Origin: JABDCD01 sp964469525
GTDB lineage: Bacteria; Pseudomonadota; Alphaproteobacteria; Rickettsiales; SXRF01
Assembly (NCBI GenBank): GCA_964469525.1
Contig: CAYXYU010000003.1
Coordinates: 124,001-188,000 of the forward strand
Reading direction: 5' to 3'
DNA length: 64,000 bases
In this document: positions 42,044 to 49,581 of the stretch, one piece after another
How the letters are laid out: each line of letters starts with the position of its first letter
Numbering within the stretch: the first letter of the stretch is position 1
The notes under the pieces: model-generated
The model's database searches: none
Seen by the model: the letters and a program-made list of their open reading frames with translations, nothing else
What the model was told of the DNA's origin: nothing
Program-made: the position numbers and the translations under genes

Positions 42044-43954
42044 GTGACGCGCGTCAAAAAGATTCTGTACGTATTTCCCTGCGTTCTCCTCACGGCAAGC
42101 TGCGTGGGCAGTCCGTACGAGCTGTTTCATCCGGAGGATCCCTCGTTGATCGACCCGTCGATGCAGCTTGACCGCAAGGATTACCAGAACCTTACCGACC
42201 CCGCCTATAATGCCGGGGAAAAAGCCCTCTCGGCAGAGCTCATGGAGCCGCCGATACCCGACCTCGCGGAGATACTGGCGGCGCCCAAGCCGCCGAAGCT
42301 CGGGGAGACCAAGCTGGTCTCGATTGCCGTCACAGACGACGTGCCGTTGAAGGATGTGCTGGTCGAACTGGCACGGCTGGCCACCGTCGATATCGAGATC
42401 GATGCCGGCATTACGGGTGGCATTTCCTTCCGCGCCAAGGATCGACCGTTTAACGAAGTGATTGAGCGCATCGCCGATCTGGCGTCGCTGCGTTATTCGA
42501 TGAAAGACGGGATTCTGCGTGTCGAGCGCGACACGCCGTATGTCCAGATCTACTCGCTTGATTTCCTCAATCTCAACCGCAGTTCGGAAAGCAACGTCAA
42601 TGTCAGTACCAGCGTGCTGTCGACCACGGTGGGCGGTGGCGGCGGTGGTGAAACCGGCGGCGCAGGCGGCGGGACTACCGGCGGTGGCGGAGCTACCGGC
42701 GGGAGCAGCGGCGGGGGAGGGGCCGGCGGTTTGAGCAACGGGTCGTCATCGAGCGTTACGGCCAAGGCCGATAGCGATTTCTGGGCTCAGTTCGAAGAGA
42801 GCGTCAAAAGAATCCTGACCTACCGGGAGCCGCGTCGTACCTCCGATATCCGCATCGCAGAGCAGCCGGGGGCCCCGCCCCCTCCGCCCCCGGTTGGACC
42901 GGATGGTGCGCCACTTCCTGCGGCGGCGGCGCCTGTGATAGTGGCACCCGCGCCGGTTACGGAGGAGATAATCAGCAACAAGCCGTTGCCGAACTCGTTC
43001 TATATCATCAACCGCGAAGCTTCCACCATGACCGTGTCGGCCACCGATCGCCAGCACACGCTGATCAAGGAATTCCTGCGCCGCATCCAGACCAACGCCT
43101 CGGCGCAGGTGCTGATCGAAGCCAAGATCGTCGAAGTAACGCTCTCGGATCAGTTCCAGAGCGGTATCGACTGGCGGCGTTTGGGTGGTGATGAGTTCAA
43201 TTTCACCAGCGCCTTCGGCGGGGTCACCGACCCGACCAACATCGCGACCTTCACCTTGAAACCGAACAACGACCTCAGCTCGGCAGTGGAACTCATCCAG
43301 AATTTCGGTACCACGCGCACCCTGTCCAGCCCCCGCCTGCACGCCATCAACAACCAGCAGGCGGTGCTGACCTTTGCCGAAAACCAGGTGTATTTCCGCC
43401 TGACCATCCAGAACAATACCAGTACCTCAACCACCGGCAGCACCAACACGCTGACTGTCAACAGCACACCGCACACCGTGCCGATCGGCATCATCCTGGC
43501 ACTGCAGCCGTCGGTCAACATGGAGACCAATGAAGTGACGCTGAGTGTCCGTCCCACCCTGTCGCGCATCACCGGGGAGGTCAGTGATCCGGCAGTGGCC
43601 TTCGCGCTGGCAGAGGCAGCCGATGCGGGTATCGACATCACCGGCATCAGCAGTACGCTGCCGATCATCGAAGTGCGGGAGCTGGATTCGATCCTGAAGC
43701 TGAAAAGCGGCCAGGTGATGGTAATCGGCGGCCTGATGCAGGATAAGGCCACCAACAATGACTCCGGCCTGCCCTATGTCAGCCAGGTGCCAGTCTTCGG
43801 CAGCCTGTTCCAGGGTACAAGCAAGTTAAGCGAGCTGAGCGAGTTGGTGATCTTCATCCGCGCTACCATCGTCAACACGAACGGCTCCGCGGATCCGGCC
43901 GATAAATCATTGTACCATAAATTCACCAAGGATCCGCGCCCCGTACAATTCTAG
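42044..43954 (+). CDS. Secretin (PilQ/GspD/MshL-like) outer-membrane protein
   Basis: 636 residues from a GTG with AAAAAGGG five bases ahead; an in-frame ATG at 42014 has no such site. N-terminal signal with a lipoprotein-like LLTASC cleavage site, a secretin N-domain (VPLKDVLVELARLATVDIEIDAGITGGISF in outline, about 100-130), a glycine-rich stretch at about 196-232, a proline-rich linker near 285-315, then the secretin core: TDRQHTLIKEFLRRIQ, VLIEAKIVEVTL, SSPRLHAINNQQAVL, VIGGLMQDKATNNDSGLPYVSQVPVFGSLF in outline, ending ELVIFIRATIV. Forms the outer-membrane ring of a type II/IV pilus-like machine, but no ATPase, pilin or platform gene is nearby. Confidence 0.9.
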   Translation: MTRVKKILYVFPCVLLTASCVGSPYELFHPEDPSLIDPSMQLDRKDYQNLTDPAYNAGEKALSAELMEPPIPDLAEILAAPKPPKLGETKLVSIAVTDDVPLKDVLVELARLATVDIEIDAGITGGISFRAKDRPFNEVIERIADLASLRYSMKDGILRVERDTPYVQIYSLDFLNLNRSSESNVNVSTSVLSTTVGGGGGGETGGAGGGTTGGGGATGGSSGGGGAGGLSNGSSSSVTAKADSDFWAQFEESVKRILTYREPRRTSDIRIAEQPGAPPPPPPVGPDGAPLPAAAAPVIVAPAPVTEEIISNKPLPNSFYIINREASTMTVSATDRQHTLIKEFLRRIQTNASAQVLIEAKIVEVTLSDQFQSGIDWRRLGGDEFNFTSAFGGVTDPTNIATFTLKPNNDLSSAVELIQNFGTTRTLSSPRLHAINNQQAVLTFAENQVYFRLTIQNNTSTSTTGSTNTLTVNSTPHTVPIGIILALQPSVNMETNEVTLSVRPTLSRITGEVSDPAVAFALAEAADAGIDITGISSTLPIIEVRELDSILKLKSGQVMVIGGLMQDKATNNDSGLPYVSQVPVFGSLFQGTSKLSELSELVIFIRATIVNTNGSADPADKSLYHKFTKDPRPVQF

Positions 43955-43964
43955 AGACGACAGT

Positions 43965-44723
43965 ATGGTTACCAACATCCGCTATATCCTGCTCACGGCG
44001 CTCAGAGACTGGTTGTTCATCGGCCTGCTGGCCGGCACCCTGATTGCAACCCTGGTATCTGCCACGCTGGGTGGGACGGCGTTCATTGAGGAGCAGGAGA
44101 TGACCGTTACCTTCGCCGCTGCCTCGTCACGCCTGATTCTGATGGTCGGACTGATCGTCTTCGTGTGTTTTCACATCCGTCATGCCTTCGACACCAAGGA
44201 AATCGATGTTATTCTGTCGCGCCCGCTGTCGCGCGCCGATCTGGTGATTGCCTACTGGCTTGGCTTTGCTTTAGTGGGGCTGCTGCTGGCATTGCCGGTG
44301 ATTGCCATCATTGCCTTTCTTGGAGCATTGAGCTGGAGCGGCTTCGCCGGCTGGGCGGTGACGCTGGTGCTGGAGACGTCGCTGGTAGTGGGGCTGGCGT
44401 TGTTCGCTGCCTTTACTTTGCGCAGTGCGGTCACTTCGGTTATCGCCTCCATGGGCTTTTACGTGTTATCCCGCATGATGGCGTTTTTTATCATCACTGC
44501 CAAATCTGCGACATTGAATGGCACGGTATTCGCCCTGATGAAATATGTGCTGATCGCGGTATCCGCGCTGGTGCCGCGGCTCGACTTCTTCGCCAAGACC
44601 GAGTGGCTGGTATATGGTTTCAATACGCATCAGGACTGGCTGGTGCCGGTCGCACAGGCAATAGTGTTCGTCCCATTGCTGCTGCTGGCGGCGATTGCCG
44701 ATTTCCGGCGGAAGCAGTTCTGA
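43965..44723 (+). CDS. ABC-2-type permease-like membrane protein
   Basis: 252 residues with six membrane helices. After the first helix there is a soluble loop and then FHIRHAFDTKEIDVILSRPLSRADLVIAYWLG in outline (about 66-95), the coupling-helix arrangement of ABC-2 exporters (the RPLSR/LSRPL motif is typical). No ATP-binding partner is encoded beside it. It starts ten bases after the secretin and the next gene starts one base after its stop, so co-expression is likely. Function unknown; export or envelope maintenance are possibilities. Confidence 0.7.
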   Translation: MVTNIRYILLTALRDWLFIGLLAGTLIATLVSATLGGTAFIEEQEMTVTFAAASSRLILMVGLIVFVCFHIRHAFDTKEIDVILSRPLSRADLVIAYWLGFALVGLLLALPVIAIIAFLGALSWSGFAGWAVTLVLETSLVVGLALFAAFTLRSAVTSVIASMGFYVLSRMMAFFIITAKSATLNGTVFALMKYVLIAVSALVPRLDFFAKTEWLVYGFNTHQDWLVPVAQAIVFVPLLLLAAIADFRRKQF

Positions 44724-44724
44724 C

Positions 44725-45444
44725 ATGAGTGCGCGCACCAACGGGATGCGGCCACATCTAGCCCTGCTGCTGTTCGCTTTCCTGCAGTTCGGGTTCTGGA
44801 TGGAGACGCGCCATCTGACGCCGGAGCTGGGCATCGTTCCCGTACCGCCGGGTAAGGAATCCGCGCAGGCGCTGACTTTCGGCGACAGCCAGTTCTATTT
44901 TCGTACGCTCGCCTTTACCATCCAGAACGCAGGAGACACATTCGGCCGGTTCACCGCCCTGCGCTATTACGATTTCAACCGGCTTTATTACTGGTTCTAC
45001 CTGCTCGACACCCTCGACGCCCGCTCTGATATTATTCCCGCCCTGGCAACCTATTATTTCAGCCAGACCCAGAACGCTGCCGATGTGCGCTACGTCGTCG
45101 ATTACCTCTATGATCACGCCATGCGCGACATAGGAAGCAAATGGTGGTGGCTGGTGCAGTCGATCTATCTGGCGTCGCACAAGCTAAACGACATGGACAT
45201 GGCGCTGAAAGTGTCGGCGCCGCTGGTTGACGACCGGGTGCCGATATGGGCGCAGAGCATGGCGGCAATCGTGCATGAGAAGCGCGGTGAGATGGAGGAT
45301 GCCTACCGTATCATCGAAACCATCCGCCATCACGCCAGGGAAATCCCCGAGCCCGAACTCAAGTTCATGCGCTATTTTGTCGAGGAACGGCTGGGTCGGC
45401 TCGATGAGATGCAGCAGCAGGGGCAGGAGGAGGCGAATCCATGA
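44725..45444 (+). CDS. Membrane-anchored helical-repeat protein of unknown function
   Basis: 239 residues. N-terminal signal anchor HLALLLFAFLQFGFWM (about 11-27), followed by periplasmic helical hairpins of TPR-like spacing (LYYWFYLLDTLDARSDIIPALATYYFSQTQ, RYVVDYLYDHAMRDIGSKWWWLVQSIYLASHKLNDMDMALKVS in outline, ALVDDRVP to EMEDAYRIIETIRHHA). No named family recognised. Overlaps the AraC-type gene by four bases and follows the permease directly, suggesting all three act with the secretin. Confidence 0.7.
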   Translation: MSARTNGMRPHLALLLFAFLQFGFWMETRHLTPELGIVPVPPGKESAQALTFGDSQFYFRTLAFTIQNAGDTFGRFTALRYYDFNRLYYWFYLLDTLDARSDIIPALATYYFSQTQNAADVRYVVDYLYDHAMRDIGSKWWWLVQSIYLASHKLNDMDMALKVSAPLVDDRVPIWAQSMAAIVHEKRGEMEDAYRIIETIRHHAREIPEPELKFMRYFVEERLGRLDEMQQQGQEEANP

Positions 45445-46610
45445 TGCCGACGCTCCACGCCAAGATCCTGACCCTTTCCCAGGCCCTGCAACTGGTCGGG
45501 CTGGTGCCGTGCCTGTTCGTGGCCCTGTTCCTCCTCACGCTGCTTAAGCGTAACGTGCAGGTGCTGATCCCGATCGGATACTTTCTGGCGCTGGCCTGTG
45601 CCTTTGCTCTGCCGTTGGTTGATATCTATTCCCCGCTCGCCAGAAACACGATAATCCAAAACGGGCTCCTGTTGGGGGAGAGCACCAATGTCGCCTTCGG
45701 CTTCCTGCTCATTTGCCAGTTCCTGACCGGCCGCGTGCCGCCCTGGCCGTACTGGCTGGTGCTGGCCATCCCGCTGATCGGCGGCAGCTCGCTGACCTAC
45801 GCCAGCACGCTGGAGGCGAATGATCTGTGTTTCGCCAAGCAGATGTGCCTCGATCCCGGGTCGCTCAAGACGCTCTATTACGTAGTGAGCTCATCCCTTG
45901 TTTTCCTTCTGCTGGTGCTTCATTTTCCCCGCCTGCATGCCGCCGGCAGCGGAGATACGGCACGCGCACATAAATACTGGCTGATCATCGCGCTGATCAT
46001 GCTGCACCTGCTGGTCCTTGCCGCCGACCTCGCCCTCCTTTCGGGGGTGATCAAGCCGCTGCAGGCGGAGCTGATCGTCGGCGTCTTCCGCCTGGCCTTC
46101 ATTTATCTGGTCATGACCTCGCTGTTCCGCGTATTCTATCCCGACATGGGCGGGCGGATCGTGCAGATGATCGTAACGAAGAAGCCCTATGACCCGGCGG
46201 CCGAGCAGCCCTTCGTCGACAAGGTCAAGCAGCTGCTCGATGTCGATCACGTCTATCGCGGGATGAATCTTAACCGCGCCCGGCTGGCGGCGCTGGTCGG
46301 CATCAGCGAATACCACCTGTCGCGGGTCATCAACCACCATTTCGGCAAGAGCTTCCATGAGTTGATCAACAGCTACCGCGTCGAGGAGGCCAAGCGGCGC
46401 CTACAGAATGACGCGGCCCAGATCACCACCATCGGCTTCGAGGCAGGGTTTAATTCCATTGCCTCGTTCAACCGCGTCTTCAAGGTGAAGACCGGCATGT
46501 CCCCGACCGAATTCCGTGCCAAATACGGCTCGGCTTCTGCCGTTACTGCCAGTCAGAGCGTTACCGAAGTGCCATTGCCATCCGGATCGGTTCCTAATCC
46601 CAGCATGTAA
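45441..46610 (+). CDS. Membrane-anchored AraC-family regulator
   Basis: 389 residues. Residues 1-235 hold about seven membrane helices (7TM-like sensor half), and residues 260-370 hold an AraC/XylS double helix-turn-helix: LNRARLAALVGISEYHLSRVINHHFGKSFHELINSYRVEEAKRRL in outline and ITTIGFEAGFNSIASFNRVFKVKTGMSPTEFR. Starts with ATGATG overlapping the previous stop. It is the last gene of the secretin locus and would sense an envelope or quorum-like signal; targets are unknown. Confidence 0.87.
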   Translation: MMPTLHAKILTLSQALQLVGLVPCLFVALFLLTLLKRNVQVLIPIGYFLALACAFALPLVDIYSPLARNTIIQNGLLLGESTNVAFGFLLICQFLTGRVPPWPYWLVLAIPLIGGSSLTYASTLEANDLCFAKQMCLDPGSLKTLYYVVSSSLVFLLLVLHFPRLHAAGSGDTARAHKYWLIIALIMLHLLVLAADLALLSGVIKPLQAELIVGVFRLAFIYLVMTSLFRVFYPDMGGRIVQMIVTKKPYDPAAEQPFVDKVKQLLDVDHVYRGMNLNRARLAALVGISEYHLSRVINHHFGKSFHELINSYRVEEAKRRLQNDAAQITTIGFEAGFNSIASFNRVFKVKTGMSPTEFRAKYGSASAVTASQSVTEVPLPSGSVPNPSM

Positions 46611-48038
46611 TTATTCCCCCGTCAGAATCCGTTCGACGAGTTGTTTGACGGTGGGGATGAAGCCGTTCGCGTAGAACGGGTCGCGGCGGAAGCGGTAGGC
46701 GTTGTGGCCGGAGAACATCAGCTGCTGGTCGACCGGCTTGCCGTGCACGATATCCTGCAGCGTCTTCTGGATGCAGAAGCTGCGCGGGTCGGCCTTCTTG
46801 CCGGTGGTGTAATCGTCGTGGTCCTTCCAGTTCGAGAAACGGCAGTGCGACAGGCAGCCCATGCATTCGATCTGGTCGACCAGTATCTGGTTGCCCTTCT
46901 CGGGCGTGACGAAGATCAGCGTCGAATCCGGCGTCTTCATCGCCTCGGTGTAGCCTGCCGCGCGCCATTCATCGGCGCGTTCCTTGTCGTCGGGCTGGAC
47001 GAACACCGGGCGGCCGCGCGCGCCCACCGGGAACGGCTCGGAGAACAGCCCCTCCTGCTCCATGCGGTAGGGGATCTGGCGTTCGCCGCGTGCGCGCAAT
47101 TCCCGGATGAAATCATTATTGACCGCCGAGGAATAAAAGCCGGTCGGGCTGAAATTATTGAGGAACACATCGCCTTCGTCGAGTACCAGCAGCTTCTTCT
47201 TCCAGCCCTCGGAGACCGGGCTTTCCTGCGTCAGGATCGGCCGGGTGCCGAACTGGAAGGCGATCGGGCCGATCTCGGGATTGTCGAGCCAGTGTTCCCA
47301 TTCCTTCAGGTGCCAGGCGCCGCCCGCCATGATGATCGGCATGTCATTCAGGCCGAATCCGTTCATCGTCTTGCGCAGTTCAGCGACGCGCGGGTAGGGG
47401 TCCTGCGGCTTCGTCGGGTCTTCGGCGTTGGAGAGGCCGTTATGACCGCCGGCCAGCCACGGGTCTTCATACACCACCGAGCCCAGCCATTGCGAGGTCT
47501 TGTGGTAAGCGCGCTTCCACAGCGCATTGAAGGCGCGCGCCGAGGAGATGATCGGGTGATAATAGACCTGGTAATGCTCGGCGATCTCGCCCAGCTTGTA
47601 CGGCATGCCGGCGCCGCAGGTGATGCCGTGCACAAGGCCTTTTGCGCCTTCCAGAACATTCTTCAGGATGCGTTCGCAGCCGCCCATCTCCCACAGCACG
47701 TTCATATGGATGCGGCCTTTGTCCCCGGCGATGTCGTGTGCGATTTTCGCCTGGGCGATGGCGCCGCGCGTGCTCAGGTCGATCAGCTCCTCATGGCGTT
47801 CGCGGCGTGTCGAACCTTTATATTGATAGGGGACAATTTTTCCGTTTGCGTCGTAGCTGTCGGCGTTGACGCCGGAGAAGGTGCCCACCGCCCCGGCGGC
47901 GGCGAATGCGCCCGAGGTGCGGCCGTTGGTCACGCCGATGCCCTTCCCGCCCTCGACGATCGGGTAAACTTCCCTCCCGGAGATGATGACGGTTTTCAGC
48001 TTATCGCGGAATGAGCGCTCTGCGGCGGCCTGCGGCAA
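46611..48038 (-). CDS. Nitronate monooxygenase/flavin oxidoreductase family protein
   Basis: 475-residue FMN-binding TIM barrel of the 2-nitropropane dioxygenase-like group. Seen: KTVIISGREVYPIVEGGKGIGVTNG at the N-terminus, GAMAGAG-like LVHGITCGAGMPYKLGEIA near 134, DMPIIMAGGAWHLKEWEHWL near 232 and AFQFGTRPILTQESPVSEGWK near 258. The C-terminus carries a cysteine group (IECMGCLSHCRFSNW, later RSFCIQKTL) that could hold a metal or disulfides and is not part of the classic enzyme. TTG start with AAAGGA seven bases upstream. Substrate unknown. Convergent with the AraC-type gene, stop to stop with no gap. Confidence 0.83.
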   Translation of the reverse strand: MPQAAAERSFRDKLKTVIISGREVYPIVEGGKGIGVTNGRTSGAFAAAGAVGTFSGVNADSYDANGKIVPYQYKGSTRRERHEELIDLSTRGAIAQAKIAHDIAGDKGRIHMNVLWEMGGCERILKNVLEGAKGLVHGITCGAGMPYKLGEIAEHYQVYYHPIISSARAFNALWKRAYHKTSQWLGSVVYEDPWLAGGHNGLSNAEDPTKPQDPYPRVAELRKTMNGFGLNDMPIIMAGGAWHLKEWEHWLDNPEIGPIAFQFGTRPILTQESPVSEGWKKKLLVLDEGDVFLNNFSPTGFYSSAVNNDFIRELRARGERQIPYRMEQEGLFSEPFPVGARGRPVFVQPDDKERADEWRAAGYTEAMKTPDSTLIFVTPEKGNQILVDQIECMGCLSHCRFSNWKDHDDYTTGKKADPRSFCIQKTLQDIVHGKPVDQQLMFSGHNAYRFRRDPFYANGFIPTVKQLVERILTGE

Positions 48039-48188
48039 CGGGTAATCCTTTTAATCCATGAAAAAGCAATTATAGGGCAACGGGCGGAGAACACAATCAG
48101 GAAAAGTTATGCTGGTTCATGGGGTAATAGAAGTTTGGGAAATTTGATGCAACCTCACACGATCACTTGGAAACTTAAGGAGCATACG

Positions 48189-48212
48189 ATGAGAAAAATT
48201 GACGATTTTTAA
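48189..48212 (+). other. Seven-codon ORF with strong ribosome-binding site
   Basis: ATG at 48189 encoding MRKIDDF then TAA, preceded by TTAAGGAG with six-base spacing. It lies in the otherwise empty 277-base gap between the flavin oxidoreductase and the 48316 gene, about 100 bases before that gene. Could be a leader peptide or the remnant of a lost gene; nothing else in the gap is recognisable. Confidence 0.3.
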
Positions 48213-48315
48213 CATTGATACTACAATAAGTAGCTGATTTTTTTCATTCGTAGCGATCTATACCTGTTGAAATACAATAGAGGGAAGGCGCTATTTATTG
48301 GGGCAAGGAGAAAAT

Positions 48316-49581
48316 ATGGATGAGGAGAAAAAACCGCATAGTGCCGATAAAGGGGCGGAGACCATAAGACGGGCCCAAGAAAGGGGAAACACTATGCAGC
48401 GTTTTTATGCAATGGTCAAGCAATACGAAGGCAGTAAGATCATACAGCAGTTGCTTGAAGACAGGCAACTATCGGGAGTTTATGAAAAGTTTAGGGCAAG
48501 TGAGCAAGAACTGGAATCAATTGAACATGCCAAAAATTCCCTAAAAAGAAGGATGGATACTTTACACTACCGAAAAAATTTAGCGGAAATACCAAACGAT
48601 GAAAAAGAGAAAACGGATGGATACCGTCATGTTCCCGTTCCCGAGGCATTGGATAAGCGCATTGCTGAACAGGATAAGCAGGTGATGGAGCATATGCGAC
48701 CACTGCAGGAGCAGATGGAGCGGTATTATAATGAAAAAGATGAATCATGGAATGAGACATATGAAAGTTTTTTAAAACTTTTTCATTCCAAGACAGGTAC
48801 GGTTAAAATTATAGAGGGCCGAGAAATTGGAGCCCTTGAACGCGCGTACCTCAATAAGAAACGCGAGCAAAAAGAAAGCGAAATAGACTATATTGATTAT
48901 GACACGAAAGAAAATATAGAAAAAACAAAACACGCTCTCGCATCTTCAGGGCAATATTCTAAACTACGGGGAGAATTTGAGGATTACGTTATTTCCAAGT
49001 TGAAGACGGCCAACGATTCTCAATTAAATGCCCTTCTAGAGGCCTATACCTATGTGGCAAACTCGGACATTCGCTACAGCCCATATCTTTTAACGCATTC
49101 GGAGGTATCTATGCAGGATAGGGTTGACCGTTCCTCCAGCTTCTGGGATTGGAAAAATAAAATTCCTATTGATAGGAATGATGCCGAGCGGCTTGATCGT
49201 GAACTGGCGGAAATAAATACCCATATCGCAAACGATATAAACAGGCAGGAATTGGGAAAGAGGATGTTGCCTGGAAAAATTTTTAGAGCCATTAGGGAGG
49301 GAAACAGCGAACCGGAATCGGCCAAGGACCTTACGAAAAAGGCAATTGCTTTCATGCAGGAATCTCCCGATTTGCAGATTTTTCCGGAGATCAAGCAATA
49401 TTTTATTCCGGCGTTGACGCTTACCATTCCGGGAATGGATGCGTTATCGGAAAAATTTCCGGAAACGAAGCGATCGGAGGTAATGGAAAAACCTTCCGTT
49501 TCATTGCCACAAAGACCTCCTGATTCCCCGCAGTTACCCAAAGAGGACCTTGATAAAGCCCCAAGCTTTGGAAATAATTAA
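48316..49581 (+). CDS. Unrecognised coiled-coil protein
   Basis: 421 residues, highly charged, no signal peptide or membrane segment. Long helical/coiled-coil stretches cover about 10-130 and 170-330; the C-terminal 40 residues are proline-rich (KPSVSLPQRPPDSPQLPKE). Start chosen at the ATG with AAGGAG five bases ahead (a TTG 18 bases upstream is weaker). Noticeably AT-richer than polA and the upstream oxidoreductase. No family recognised; it shows the size and composition of cytoplasmic or secreted effector-like orphans, but there is no direct evidence. Ends convergently with polA, overlapping by four bases. Confidence 0.75.
   Translation: MDEEKKPHSADKGAETIRRAQERGNTMQRFYAMVKQYEGSKIIQQLLEDRQLSGVYEKFRASEQELESIEHAKNSLKRRMDTLHYRKNLAEIPNDEKEKTDGYRHVPVPEALDKRIAEQDKQVMEHMRPLQEQMERYYNEKDESWNETYESFLKLFHSKTGTVKIIEGREIGALERAYLNKKREQKESEIDYIDYDTKENIEKTKHALASSGQYSKLRGEFEDYVISKLKTANDSQLNALLEAYTYVANSDIRYSPYLLTHSEVSMQDRVDRSSSFWDWKNKIPIDRNDAERLDRELAEINTHIANDINRQELGKRMLPGKIFRAIREGNSEPESAKDLTKKAIAFMQESPDLQIFPEIKQYFIPALTLTIPGMDALSEKFPETKRSEVMEKPSVSLPQRPPDSPQLPKEDLDKAPSFGNN

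Noticed and set aside
46641..48014. 457-codon open frame antisense to the flavin oxidoreductase
   Set aside because: Composition shadow of a GC-rich gene; the protein looks like translated reverse complement with no family features, whereas the minus-strand frame is a clear oxidoreductase.
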